DNA of 60,584 nt from Acidimicrobiia bacterium. GTDB taxonomy: Bacteria; Actinomycetota; Acidimicrobiia; Acidimicrobiales; Bin134. The DNA lies in contig VYCQ01000003.1 in the NCBI GenBank assembly GCA_009843865.1, positions 1-60,584 of the forward strand, in the 5' to 3' direction. Of this stretch, positions 1-9,370 are shown one piece after another. Both the position numbers and the translations under genes were made by a program. The notes beneath the pieces are model-generated. The model did no database searches and was not told where the DNA came from. It saw nothing but the letters and a program-made list of their open reading frames with translations. Position 1 is the stretch's first letter; each line of letters starts with the position of its first letter.

Positions 1-53
<53 letters not shown>

Positions 54-2555
54 CAATTATCGGTGGAGTTTCAAGAGGGTTCGGCGCTACGGGTCGCCTC
101 ATTCGCCGAAATGAACGCCGATAGTTACCGTCTGTCGGGTCCCGATGCTGGCTTGTTTGAGATTACCAACAGTGTACTGCGCTTTTCGGTAAACGACGTT
201 CGATTCCTGCCAGATTTCGAGCATCCCGCCGACGAAAACAGCGATAACCGCTATGAAGTAACCGTATCTGGGCCCGAAGGCGAGCAACAGGTACGCGTGA
301 CGGTGCGAGATCGCGACGAGCCCGGCACAGTGCATCTCTCAGAGCAACAACCGAAGGTGGGCATACCTGTGACAGCACGGCTCAGCGACCCCGATCGTGG
401 GGTCAAATCGGTAAACTGGCAGTGGGAACGCTCAGTTGACATCGAAACCTTCGTACACATCAAGGGGGCCGACGAAACGGTTTATGTTCCAACGGCTGCG
501 GATTCGGGCCACTACTTGCGCGCGGTGGCCAGCTATACCGATCGCCACAGTGACGCGACTATGGCGACAGCCGCCACTACTTCCATTAGCGCTGTGATTG
601 GGCCGCAGCTTGTTTCTTTGTCTGCGAGCAGCGAGAGCTTTCCTAACAACGAAGGATTGGTGCCCGCGTTCCACCCCGATGTGTTGCACTACAAGATCCC
701 CTGTTCACAAACCGATGTGGTTTCGGTAACCGCAACTCTGCCCTCGGGAACACGATTAAATGTAAACGGGGTACAGCCGCCGCCGCGAACAGAAACGGGG
801 GCAGCAATAACGGTTACCGAAACCAGCGACATCGTAATAACATTGGCTAGTGTCGACGGCACGTTCACCCGCTATGTGGTGCATTGTGCCCCCAAACCGC
901 TGGCCGCAATCCGTACCCGAGTCTCCACTGAGATGCCGCTGGAAACGCTTTTAGCCATTACGTCTGACCAATGGATTGCGGTGATCGACCAACACGGCGT
1001 GCCCCGATTCCACCGCCGCTCTGAACACGAAGACAACGATATCGCCACCGAGTTCTTCAGTGTCAACGTCGGGTTCTTCCTGCGCTCGTTCGGCACGGGA
1101 TCAACCCGCCAATGGGCACATGCGACCAAGACGGATTCGGGCCTGATGTGGCAAATTCTAGATGCTGCTTTCGCGCCAATAAATCGGGTGGCAACAGCGC
1201 CGCCGCTGACCACCACCGGTCGCCACGATCTACGCATACTAAACGATGGGTCACTGCTGTTGATGACCTACGAACCCGCGGTGCGCGACTTCTCCTACCT
1301 TTCAGATCGCAGTAACAATTCCTCATCAGCAGCGGCAGTACACTTTGACGATCCCAGCGGGCAGTCCTGGAGCAACGCTGTGGATACATCCGACTCGGCC
1401 ATTCAGATTCTCAACCCTGATGGCAGCGCCCGTTGGACATGGAACTCTTGGGGACGAATTCCTTTAGAGGACTGCACTGCGCACCGCTTCCCCGAAGACT
1501 ACGCACACGTCAACTCCATCGAGATGACACCTAATGGCGTGCTGGCCTCGTTTAGGGGCTGCTCAACAGTCATGCTGATCAATCCTGATACCGCAACTGG
1601 CGCTGAGATCGTGTGGCGCATTGGACAAACCAACCTTGAGCCTGACCACTGGGAGCAGCGCGGCTTAGGACCTGCTCCTCTACGACTAGTAGGCGATCCG
1701 TTAGGTGCCTTCTGCGGTCAGCATGCCGCCTCTCTCATTCGCGGGGCACCTGAGGATCGCCTACTGCTGTTCGACAACGGCGTAGCTTGTGTGATCGACC
1801 CTGCAACCGGACTACCACTATCACGCCCCGGAGACGAATACAGCCGCGCTGTCGAATATGCCATCGACCTCGTACACGGTGAAGCTGTTTTTGTGCGCGA
1901 TCACTCCTTAAGCGGAAAGCAATCAGCACTGGTTGCTGTAGGCGGGCATGTCGAAACACTCCCCGACGGAACCTGGCTAATCAGCTGGAGTAACTCAGCC
2001 AGAACTGACGACTCAGCCCAGCAGCCCAGCAACCCATCTACTATGCCCTTTCCAGATGCTCTTGTCAGCCTCGTTGATCCCCATACCAAAACCGAGATAT
2101 TCTCAATCTTGGATGCCGGTGGCAATGCCGGCCCTCGCAGATTACGCGCCGTACCCGTCAATCTCTTGGCACTCGAAAAGCCGCTACCGCCCCTCACTGC
2201 CACATTCACCGATGCCGCACCCGTCACTCTGCCCACCCACAGCCTCGACAATGCAACGACAGCGCCACAACAAAAAGCCATTGGCATAGCCGTGGCATTC
2301 TCTAGACCGGTGAAAGACATCAAAACCAACACGCCTTCTATTCAAATAGAAGGAGGCACGCTCACCGCAGTGATGCCGCGCTTAGAGTTCGGCAAACCGG
2401 CCAACAGCTATATCCTCGCCATAACCCCCCATGGCACTGAGCGTGTGACCGTACGTTTACTTGCAGACCAGCCTTGCGATCAAAACGGCATCTGCACTGC
2501 CGATAACACCCTATTAACAACCGTTCCACCCCCTTGGACAAACCCGTCTGAGTGA
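54..2555 (+). CDS. Secreted arylsulfotransferase-like multidomain protein, 5' partial
   Basis: The reading frame is open through the left edge of real sequence, so the N-terminus and any signal peptide are missing. A GTG at 63 is the first possible start but is probably internal. Counting from 63, residues 1-95 look like the end of a cadherin-type repeat, 95-180 like an extracellular Ig-like repeat ending in a 'GHYLRAVASYTD' motif, and 185-280 like a cadherin-like beta-sandwich (PF12733 type). Residues about 300-715 resemble the arylsulfotransferase (ASST) propeller, with a D-Y-A-H-V-N motif whose His is near residue 482. ASST enzymes move sulfate between phenolic compounds without PAPS. Function here is inferred from fold only; it could be a non-enzymatic surface protein. 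The stop is TGA. Confidence 0.6.
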   Translation, partial: QLSVEFQEGSALRVASFAEMNADSYRLSGPDAGLFEITNSVLRFSVNDVRFLPDFEHPADENSDNRYEVTVSGPEGEQQVRVTVRDRDEPGTVHLSEQQPKVGIPVTARLSDPDRGVKSVNWQWERSVDIETFVHIKGADETVYVPTAADSGHYLRAVASYTDRHSDATMATAATTSISAVIGPQLVSLSASSESFPNNEGLVPAFHPDVLHYKIPCSQTDVVSVTATLPSGTRLNVNGVQPPPRTETGAAITVTETSDIVITLASVDGTFTRYVVHCAPKPLAAIRTRVSTEMPLETLLAITSDQWIAVIDQHGVPRFHRRSEHEDNDIATEFFSVNVGFFLRSFGTGSTRQWAHATKTDSGLMWQILDAAFAPINRVATAPPLTTTGRHDLRILNDGSLLLMTYEPAVRDFSYLSDRSNNSSSAAAVHFDDPSGQSWSNAVDTSDSAIQILNPDGSARWTWNSWGRIPLEDCTAHRFPEDYAHVNSIEMTPNGVLASFRGCSTVMLINPDTATGAEIVWRIGQTNLEPDHWEQRGLGPAPLRLVGDPLGAFCGQHAASLIRGAPEDRLLLFDNGVACVIDPATGLPLSRPGDEYSRAVEYAIDLVHGEAVFVRDHSLSGKQSALVAVGGHVETLPDGTWLISWSNSARTDDSAQQPSNPSTMPFPDALVSLVDPHTKTEIFSILDAGGNAGPRRLRAVPVNLLALEKPLPPLTATFTDAAPVTLPTHSLDNATTAPQQKAIGIAVAFSRPVKDIKTNTPSIQIEGGTLTAVMPRLEFGKPANSYILAITPHGTERVTVRLLADQPCDQNGICTADNTLLTTVPPPWTNPSE

Positions 2556-2633
2556 TGAAAGCACTCCTAGTAATACCCATCAAGACACCGCGCCCAGGTA
2601 TGTCTGCGGATTTATCTGCGAATCGCTAGCCTA

Positions 2634-4478
2634 GTGGAGATGCTAAAAATTATCTTGAAACAATCGCGAAGACAGCAATGGAAATGGGCGCTGCTCGCCA
2701 TCGTTCTACTCATCACCAGTTGCAGCACCTCCTCTGAGCCGTCTGAAGCTAAATCAGCACCGCTGACAACGAAAGCTATCGCTGAAGAGTTGCGCCAAAA
2801 TGCCAAAGAGTTCTCTTATGAGATAGGCACTCACGGTGGTACGCTCACCTTGGCAACAATCTCCGAACCGCTCTCGTTCAACCTCGAACTCGCCACTGAT
2901 GCTGGATCGTCTGGGGTTCTGTATTACTTGTTTGAAGGGCTCACCGAGACATCATGGCTGACCGACGAGATCGAGCCGCTGCTGGCCGAATCTTGGGAAC
3001 ACTCCGACGATGGTCTGCGCTGGGTGTTCCATCTGCGCGATGATGTGCGTTGGCACGACGGCACGCCGTTCACCGCCCACGATGTGGATTTCACATTTAA
3101 CCAGGTCATCTACAACGATGACTTCAACGCGTCGAGCCGGGCTACCTTTGAATTTCGCCGTTTAAACACCGCTACTGGAGAGTGGGAACAGTCGCCCATG
3201 ACGGTGGAAGCGCTCGACGACCACACTGTGGAGTTCTTGTTACCTCAACCATTTGCTCCGTTCCTACGTTCGATGGGCACCGCCATCTACCCCAAACACA
3301 TTTTGGAAGGACCTATCGAAGCAGGCACCTTTAAAGATTTCTGGGATATCGACACCGATCCCACTGAGATCATCGGCACCGGCCCGTTCACCATCGTGGA
3401 GTACACGCCCGGCGAGCGAATCGTGTTTGAGCGAAACCCCGACTACTGGCTGTTTGACGATGCTGGCGGGCAACTGCCCTACCTGGATCGCGTGGTAGAA
3501 CTGATAGTAGACGAGCTAGAAGACGAGCTAGAACTGTTCCGCGACGGCACCAGCGACTTTCACAGCGTACTGGGCGAAGATTACGCGCTGCTCAAAACGC
3601 TGGCCGAAGAAAAAAACTTCACCCTGCACCGGCGGGGGCCAAACTTCGGCACAACGTTTCTGGCATTCAACCAGAATCCCGGATCAAACGATGCTGGCGA
3701 GCCCTATGTCAATCCGGTGCAGCTCCGCTGGTTCCAAAATGTTGAGTTCCGCCAAGCCGTGGCCCACACCATGGACAAAGCAACCATGGTCGACGGAATC
3801 CAGCACGGCTTAGGGTATCCACAGTGGTCATCGGTGAGTCCAGCCGCTGGCGACTTCCACAACCCTGGAGTACGCCGATACCCCTATGACCTGGAAAAAG
3901 CGAATGAGATTCTCGACGGGTTGGGCTGGATAGACAGCGACGTCGACGGCACCCGTGAAGACGATCTTGGCAATCCCATCTCGTTTACCCTCATCACCAA
4001 CGATGGCAATAAGATAAGATCTGACATTACACAGATTATCCAAGACGGCATGACCGCGGTGGGGCTTGATGTCACCTTTGAGTTGGTTGACTTCGGGCAA
4101 CTGGTAGACCAACTTACCACCACATACGACTGGGAAGCCCTAGTGGTAGGGTTCACCGGCGGCTCCGACCCCTATAGCGGCATCACGATGTGGCACAGCA
4201 GCGAATCGTTACACCTGTGGCACCCCAATCAGACTGAACCCGTCACCAAGTGGGAAGCTGAAATTGACGAGTTATATATTGAAGCAAGCTCTGAGTTAGA
4301 TCACGACCGGAGGGTAGAACTCTATCAAGAGGCGCAAGCCATCATCTCAGAGAACGTGCCGCTGATCTACACCACACTTGGCGAACGGCTAGGCGCAGTT
4401 CGCAATGTGTTCGGCAACTACACACCTACGCTGTATGGCTACTGGGACCTGCGCTACCTGTATCGCACTGACCAATAG
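2634..4478 (+). CDS. Peptide/nickel ABC transporter solute-binding lipoprotein (SBP family 5)
   Basis: This 614-residue protein begins with a basic n-region, a hydrophobic core and the lipobox I-T-S-C with Cys30, so it should be lipidated and held outside the membrane. The mature part matches the family 5 extracellular binding proteins (DppA/OppA type) along its length, including 'GTGPFTIVEYTPGE' and 'VEFRQAVAHTMDK'-like segments. It would bind an oligopeptide or similar ligand for an ABC importer. No permease or ATPase genes follow, so the partner must lie elsewhere. The start is uncertain: GTG at 2634 has no obvious Shine-Dalgarno, and ATG at 2640 sits directly against a GGAG. A strong hairpin at 4505-4551 ends the unit. 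Confidence 0.85.
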   Translation: MEMLKIILKQSRRQQWKWALLAIVLLITSCSTSSEPSEAKSAPLTTKAIAEELRQNAKEFSYEIGTHGGTLTLATISEPLSFNLELATDAGSSGVLYYLFEGLTETSWLTDEIEPLLAESWEHSDDGLRWVFHLRDDVRWHDGTPFTAHDVDFTFNQVIYNDDFNASSRATFEFRRLNTATGEWEQSPMTVEALDDHTVEFLLPQPFAPFLRSMGTAIYPKHILEGPIEAGTFKDFWDIDTDPTEIIGTGPFTIVEYTPGERIVFERNPDYWLFDDAGGQLPYLDRVVELIVDELEDELELFRDGTSDFHSVLGEDYALLKTLAEEKNFTLHRRGPNFGTTFLAFNQNPGSNDAGEPYVNPVQLRWFQNVEFRQAVAHTMDKATMVDGIQHGLGYPQWSSVSPAAGDFHNPGVRRYPYDLEKANEILDGLGWIDSDVDGTREDDLGNPISFTLITNDGNKIRSDITQIIQDGMTAVGLDVTFELVDFGQLVDQLTTTYDWEALVVGFTGGSDPYSGITMWHSSESLHLWHPNQTEPVTKWEAEIDELYIEASSELDHDRRVELYQEAQAIISENVPLIYTTLGERLGAVRNVFGNYTPTLYGYWDLRYLYRTDQ

Positions 4479-4504
4479 CCACTAGTCTCAAACTTGATAG
4501 TTGC

Positions 4505-4551
4505 TTAAAACCCTCGACTCTCAATAAAAGATTGAGAGTCGAGGGTTTTAA
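4505..4551. terminator. Bidirectional intrinsic terminator
   Basis: A perfect inverted repeat of about 21 bp with a 5-base loop (4526-4530). The G+C-rich core CCCTCGACTCTC is flanked by A4 on one side and T4 on the other, giving a U-tract on both strands. It lies between convergent genes: the binding-protein gene on plus and the ribbon-helix-helix fusion on minus. Confidence 0.92.
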
Positions 4552-4580
4552 AGGTAGATCACTATTCAGAAACCAACTGC

Positions 4581-5585
4581 TCAGGGTAGGCGAGGGGTAT
4601 CACTCCATCCAAAAGGAGCTTCATAAGATTTGCCCCAACTAACACAATCAGGAGATGCTTCGTGTGAATACTGTTCCCCGTAATTACATGGATGATCGTC
4701 AGGGTAAAGGCAACGTTGCTGCTTAGGCCAGGTTTGTCTGTATCCAGGCGGCATCACCCCGTATGGTAAAGGCCCAGCGAAGTTTGGCTGACTACTGAAC
4801 CCCAGCCCATCACAACCACCCCACAACATATCTTGCACAGCCCTCAGCTGACCATAAGCACCTATAAGATCACCATACCGAACATACCCATCGTGCTCAT
4901 GAAAATGATCAGCATGGCCGCCATAGCCGTGGGAATGTTCAGGATACCCATCGTGAGAATGCACCAACTCGGCGTATTCATCATGGCCGTGAGAGTGTCC
5001 AGCGACCAGATGATAGATGACCAAGGCCAAAAGGGCTGATAGCACCATCAACCCCGAAACCAGCAAGATAGTAGGCAAACTAACCTTTGACTCAGCCGAA
5101 CCATCGTCCATTACAGCCTCACCACGCTCTTCAGATAAAGATGGCTCATCTAAGGCCGCTTCGTTGCCTGAGGCATCACGCGGTTGGCTGACTTGAGGTG
5201 TACTAACCTCATCAACAACAGCAGGGCTCACAACAGTTTGGCTTGTAGTGCTTTCAGGGGCATCAGGAATGCCAGCACTCTCGGCCTGTTCAGGCGGTGG
5301 TGGTTCCTCGTTGATAATAGGGTGAGAGGCAACTCCTTCATCAGCGACAACCTGTGGTGGTTCTTCTTTAGGTGGTGGTTCCTCGTTGATAGCTTTGACA
5401 GTTTGGCTTGTAGTGCTCTCAGGGGCATCAGCATTCCCAAACGGCAACTCTCCTCTCTCCACAACTTCCTCATACAGCCGGGTAATAGCCTCGGTAGCAG
5501 TCACTCCGATATCAGCAAGCGCCTTATCAGCCTGCTGCTTAAGTTCCGGCTCTACCCGAGCTCGAATAGTCTCAGTCTTGGCCAT
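4581..5585 (-). CDS. RelB/DinJ-like ribbon-helix-helix protein fused to a membrane helix and His-rich domain
   Basis: This 334-residue protein has an unusual layout. Residues 1-50 look like a RelB/DinJ-type ribbon-helix-helix DNA-binding domain ('TIRARVEPELKQQADKAL...'). Residues 51-165 are a Pro/Glu/Ser/Thr-rich linker with duplicated pieces ('DAPESTTSQTV' at 53-63 and 108-118, 'INEEPPP' twice). Residues about 168-195 form one hydrophobic helix. Residues 192-231 hold 12 histidines in H-x-H and H-D-G-Y patterns, a likely metal-binding stretch. The tail (240-334) is rich in Gly, Pro and Tyr, with four Cys (258, 292, 300, 314). The simplest topology is DNA-binding domain inside, His-rich tail outside. 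A Shine-Dalgarno AAAGGA lies 6 bases before the ATG. No toxin gene sits next to it. I infer a metal- or envelope-sensing membrane-tethered regulator, but no function is proven. Confidence 0.7.
   Translation of the reverse strand: MAKTETIRARVEPELKQQADKALADIGVTATEAITRLYEEVVERGELPFGNADAPESTTSQTVKAINEEPPPKEEPPQVVADEGVASHPIINEEPPPPEQAESAGIPDAPESTTSQTVVSPAVVDEVSTPQVSQPRDASGNEAALDEPSLSEERGEAVMDDGSAESKVSLPTILLVSGLMVLSALLALVIYHLVAGHSHGHDEYAELVHSHDGYPEHSHGYGGHADHFHEHDGYVRYGDLIGAYGQLRAVQDMLWGGCDGLGFSSQPNFAGPLPYGVMPPGYRQTWPKQQRCLYPDDHPCNYGEQYSHEASPDCVSWGKSYEAPFGWSDTPRLP
5233..5431. repeat. Nested direct repeats inside the linker-coding region
   Basis: A 34-base repeat occurs at 5233-5266 and 5398-5431 with one mismatch. 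A 21-base repeat occurs at 5296-5316 and 5371-5391, nested between the first pair. Both are in frame and encode the duplicated 'DAPESTTSQTV' and 'INEEPPP' linker segments of the minus-strand gene. This suggests recent slippage or duplication that changes linker length. Confidence 0.9.
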
Positions 5586-5801
5586 CCTTCGTCCTTTCTA
5601 AGCCTCGTCTCTACGCCTCATCAAGAGAAGCTACTATTTCATAGCGAAAAAGCGCCCATCGTGAAACATCGTCACCTTAAACAAAAGCAATAATCCACCA
5701 TATACCCCACAGCCACACCAAGTCTCAAAAAGTACCCAATCAATAAGATGCGCCTCGTAGTGTGTCGCAAAAATAGAGAACAAAAGGCCGTCTAAACCCA
5801 A

Positions 5802-7559
5802 TTAAGCAGACACAGTAACCAAAGTAGTGAGGATCACCAAGGTCAGCAGCGACATAGGCACTCCTAAGCGCAAGTAGTCGGTAAAGCGGTAGCGCCCAGG
5901 GCCGTAGACCATGGTGTTGGTTTGGTAGCCGATTGGAGTCAGAAATGATGCCGATGCCGCTACTGCTATGCCTAGAGCCAGAATACGAGAATCTAATCCC
6001 AATTGTGCTGCGGTTTCTAGCGCCACGGGGAACACGAGAGCTACCGCTGCCACATTAGTAATCAACTCAGTGAGCAACATAGTGACAACCATGATGCCTG
6101 CCACCACCCCAGCATTGCCGAAAAAATCCAAACCAGTAATAATGTGATTGGCTAAATCCTGAGCCAACCCAACCTCTTGCAAGGCTGCTCCCAAACCAAA
6201 AGCAGCTCCAATGGTAATCAACACGCTTAAGTCCACAGACTCACGGGCCTCGCGTGGGGTAAGAACGCCCCCCACAATTACCGTTCCCGCAGCAATCAGC
6301 GCTGCCTCCAAAACACCTAACAACCCCACCGCGGGCAGCACCACCAACCCGGCCACTGCTAGCAGTGCCACTGGTGTTCGTCGAGTGGCCCGAGGTGGCG
6401 ACCCCCCAAGTCGAGACACCAGCAAAAAATCGCTGTGATTGCTCCACCTAGAATCAAACCCATCAGCAGCCAACACCAACAACGTGTCGCCAACCCTTAA
6501 ACGCACCTGACCAAACTTGGCCTCTACGGGTGCTCCAGAACGATGAATACCAACCACCGCAGCCTGATAACGACCACGAAAACCAGCCTCAGCCAGCGTC
6601 CGACCACTAAGGGGGGAAGCCACACCCACAACCGCCTCGAAAAAAGTGTGATCTTGAGAATCAACAGCCTCTAAATGGGGGTCTTCGGCTGAAGCCAGCC
6701 CCGACATGGCCTGTAAATCAAGCACCAGATCCACCCGACCAGCAAAGGTAAGCCGATCGCCCCCCCGCAACACAAAAGTTGGTGCCACCGGAGCAATCAC
6801 CGCGCCCTGACGCTCTGCCTCTACTAAAAACACGCCTTGCAGGTGACGCAACCCTGCGGTCTCCACCGATTGGCCATCAAACGGCCCTTGAGCAACCACA
6901 TACATTGACACCAAATAAGAACGCTCCTCACCGACAGGCTGCTTGTCGCGACGCTCGGGTAACACAAGCGGCGCAGCGATCACGATGAGCACTAGCCCAG
7001 CACCTGCCAGCGGCAACCCAAACCGAGCTAGCTCAAACATCTTCAGCTCATCTTGACCCGCTGCTTGTAGTAATCCACCCAAAACAAGGTTGGTGCTTGT
7101 TCCTATAGCAGTGATGACACCGCCCAAAATAGTGGCATACGACAAGGGAATGAGGTACTTAGACGCAGCTATGCCATAACGCTCAGCCCATCCCCGCACG
7201 GTGGGCACCAGCATCGCCACAATTGGGGTATTAGCCAAAAAAGCTGAGGCAGCACTAGCTGGTGTCAACAAGCGGATCAAGCCCATCCGACCACGCGAAC
7301 CCTGATCCAACATCTTGACCACCAATGGTTGCAAAGCATTTGTCTTGCTAACCGCGCCCGCTACCACATACAGCGCCCCTATGGTGATGGGCGCAGGATT
7401 ACCAAACCCCCTAAAAGCAGCATCGGCATCAATAACGCCCACCAAAAATAACCCTGCGGTAGCCCCCATCACCCCCGATGCCGGAGAAAGCCGACCGCTA
7501 ATAAGCCCTGCGCCCATCAACATGAGCACCACCACTGTTAGCACCGCATCGCTGTCCAT
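5802..7559 (-). CDS. SLC13/DASS-type anion transporter with two TrkA-C domains, probable sulfate permease
   Basis: This 585-residue membrane protein has two hydrophobic halves around two central soluble TrkA-C (RCK_C) domains at about 205-290 and 300-375. That is the layout of the SLC13-like transporters related to algal sodium/sulfate carriers. Conserved helix-hairpin features such as 'TSTNLVLGG' and 'TPIGYQTNTMVYGPG' are visible. It starts 31 bases from the divergent ATP sulfurylase/APS kinase gene, and an APS reductase follows that, so sulfate is the likely substrate. The divergent promoters must overlap coding sequence or the very short gap. Stop TAA. Confidence 0.85.
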   Translation of the reverse strand: MDSDAVLTVVVLMLMGAGLISGRLSPASGVMGATAGLFLVGVIDADAAFRGFGNPAPITIGALYVVAGAVSKTNALQPLVVKMLDQGSRGRMGLIRLLTPASAASAFLANTPIVAMLVPTVRGWAERYGIAASKYLIPLSYATILGGVITAIGTSTNLVLGGLLQAAGQDELKMFELARFGLPLAGAGLVLIVIAAPLVLPERRDKQPVGEERSYLVSMYVVAQGPFDGQSVETAGLRHLQGVFLVEAERQGAVIAPVAPTFVLRGGDRLTFAGRVDLVLDLQAMSGLASAEDPHLEAVDSQDHTFFEAVVGVASPLSGRTLAEAGFRGRYQAAVVGIHRSGAPVEAKFGQVRLRVGDTLLVLAADGFDSRWSNHSDFLLVSRLGGSPPRATRRTPVALLAVAGLVVLPAVGLLGVLEAALIAAGTVIVGGVLTPREARESVDLSVLITIGAAFGLGAALQEVGLAQDLANHIITGLDFFGNAGVVAGIMVVTMLLTELITNVAAVALVFPVALETAAQLGLDSRILALGIAVAASASFLTPIGYQTNTMVYGPGRYRFTDYLRLGVPMSLLTLVILTTLVTVSA

Positions 7560-7590
7560 CCACCAAGATGCTACGGCCTACAGCTCACCA

Positions 7591-9366
7591 ATGAATTCCA
7601 TCCTGCCCGATAGTTTGGCCAAAGAACGATCGCGCTATGAAAATAGCTCTGTGACAAGCAACCTCATCCAACCCCATGGCGGCAGTCTCGTTGATCTCTT
7701 AGCAGATAGTGCCAAAGCTAAAGAACTCACAACAGTGTCGCGCGACCTGCCCTCCCTCACCCTGCAACCCCGTCACATGTGTGATTTAGAACTGCTGCTG
7801 AACGGCGGGTTCTCTCCCTTACGTGGCTTTATGGGCCAACATGACTACGATCGAGTGTGCTCTGAAATGCGCCTAACCGACGGCACGCTTTGGCCAATGC
7901 CAATCACTCTTGATACTGATGAAGAGACCGCAGCAGCAGCACAGGCGGCTGGGCGGCTAGCCTTGCGCGACATTGAAGGTGTCATGCTTGCGGTGCTCAC
8001 CGTGAGCGATGCCTGGCAACCCGATCTAATGGCAGAAGCCAAGGCCGTGTTCGCTACCACCGACCCCGACCATCCCGGGGTTTCCCACCTTCTCCGTCAT
8101 ACTGCACCGGTCTATCTCGGTGGGAGCATACAAGGTCTACAACTCCCCCTGCACCACGATTTCACCGAGCTACGTTTAACGCCAGCTCAGCTACGCTGTG
8201 CTTTTGAAACACGGGGATGGAACCGTGTGGTTGCCTTTCAAACTCGCAACCCCATGCACCGAGCACATGTGGAACTAACCCGTCGAGCCGCAGTTAAAGC
8301 CGATGCCAACTTGCTGATTCACCCGGTGGTGGGCATGACCAAACCCGGCGACGTAGACCACTACACAAGAGGTCGAGTTTATCAACACATCGTCGCCCGC
8401 TATCCCAAGAACACAGCGATGTTGGCCATGCTGCCACTAGCCATGCGCATGGGTGGACCCGTCGAAGCAGTGTGGCACGCCATCATCCGTAAAAACTATG
8501 GGGTTTCCCACCTCATCGTAGGACGCGACCATGCTGGCCCGGGATCGAATGCGGCGGGCGAACCCTTTTATAGCCCTTACGATGCACAAGAAATGCTCGA
8601 ACGTTTCGCCGAAGAGCTAGATGTCACGATGGTGCCATTCAAAATGATGGTGTACCTGCCCGACAACGATAGCTACCGCCCTGTTGACGAGGTGGAAGAC
8701 GGCGCTAACACCCTCACCATCAGCGGCACCGAGCTGCGCGATCGCCTGATGTCAGGCGACGACATACCCGAGTGGTTTAGCTACCCCGAAGTGGTGGACG
8801 AATTGCGGCGCACTCATCCCCAAAAATCTAAGCAGGGCTTCACCGTGTTCTTCACGGGGCTCAGTGGATCGGGTAAATCCACCATCGCTAACGCATTGAT
8901 GTCCAAGCTACTAGAAACGCAGGGACGGCCCGTAACCCTGCTAGACGGCGACGTAGTGCGAACCAACTTGTCGTCGGAACTAGGATTTTCTAAGGAACAC
9001 CGCAACATCAACATCACACGCATTGGATACGTGGCCTCTGAGATCACCAAACACGGCGGCATCGCCATTTGCGCTCCGATTGCCCCTTATGCCGAACCCC
9101 GCCGTTGGAATCGAGAAACCATCTCAGCCCACGGTGGCTATGTGTTAGTACACATAGCCACACCGCTAGAAGTATGCGAACAACGAGATCGTAAGGGCCT
9201 CTACGCCAAAGCCCGTGCTGGCATCATCAAAGAGTTTACTGGAATCTCTGACCCCTACGAAGAACCCACCGATGCCGACATTGTGCTCCCCACGATAGAT
9301 CAGACCCCGGGCGAAGCGGCTCAAACCATCATGGATCATCTAGTGACCGAAGGATACCTAGCCTAA
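7591..9366 (+). CDS. Bifunctional sulfate adenylyltransferase / adenylylsulfate kinase
   Basis: The enzyme makes APS from sulfate and ATP, then phosphorylates APS to PAPS. The ATG at 7591 gives 591 residues and the typical N-terminus 'LIQPHGG'; the frame stays open upstream only as overlap with the divergent transporter gene. The sulfurylase part (1 to about 410) has the nucleotide motif 'QTRNPMHRAH' at 217-226 and 'GRDHAGPG' from 311. The kinase part (about 415-590) has Walker A 'GLSGSGKS' at 423-430. This single-chain fusion replaces the CysD/CysN/CysC system. Its neighbours, the transporter and cysH, complete a route from outside sulfate to sulfite, although cysH is the APS-reducing type and would not need PAPS. 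Confidence 0.95.
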   Translation: MNSILPDSLAKERSRYENSSVTSNLIQPHGGSLVDLLADSAKAKELTTVSRDLPSLTLQPRHMCDLELLLNGGFSPLRGFMGQHDYDRVCSEMRLTDGTLWPMPITLDTDEETAAAAQAAGRLALRDIEGVMLAVLTVSDAWQPDLMAEAKAVFATTDPDHPGVSHLLRHTAPVYLGGSIQGLQLPLHHDFTELRLTPAQLRCAFETRGWNRVVAFQTRNPMHRAHVELTRRAAVKADANLLIHPVVGMTKPGDVDHYTRGRVYQHIVARYPKNTAMLAMLPLAMRMGGPVEAVWHAIIRKNYGVSHLIVGRDHAGPGSNAAGEPFYSPYDAQEMLERFAEELDVTMVPFKMMVYLPDNDSYRPVDEVEDGANTLTISGTELRDRLMSGDDIPEWFSYPEVVDELRRTHPQKSKQGFTVFFTGLSGSGKSTIANALMSKLLETQGRPVTLLDGDVVRTNLSSELGFSKEHRNINITRIGYVASEITKHGGIAICAPIAPYAEPRRWNRETISAHGGYVLVHIATPLEVCEQRDRKGLYAKARAGIIKEFTGISDPYEEPTDADIVLPTIDQTPGEAAQTIMDHLVTEGYLA

Positions 9367-9370
9367 GCGG

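Noticed and set aside
5233-5431. CRISPR-like repeats
   Set aside because: Only two copies of each repeat, of different lengths, nested and in coding frame; no cas genes.
4581-5585. Simple RelB/DinJ antitoxin of a toxin-antitoxin pair
   Set aside because: No toxin-sized gene is adjacent, and the protein is over three times the usual length with a membrane helix.
7315-7590. N-terminal extension of the sulfurylase/kinase
   Set aside because: These codons lie antisense over the transporter gene and look low-complexity; ATG 7591 gives the family N-terminus.
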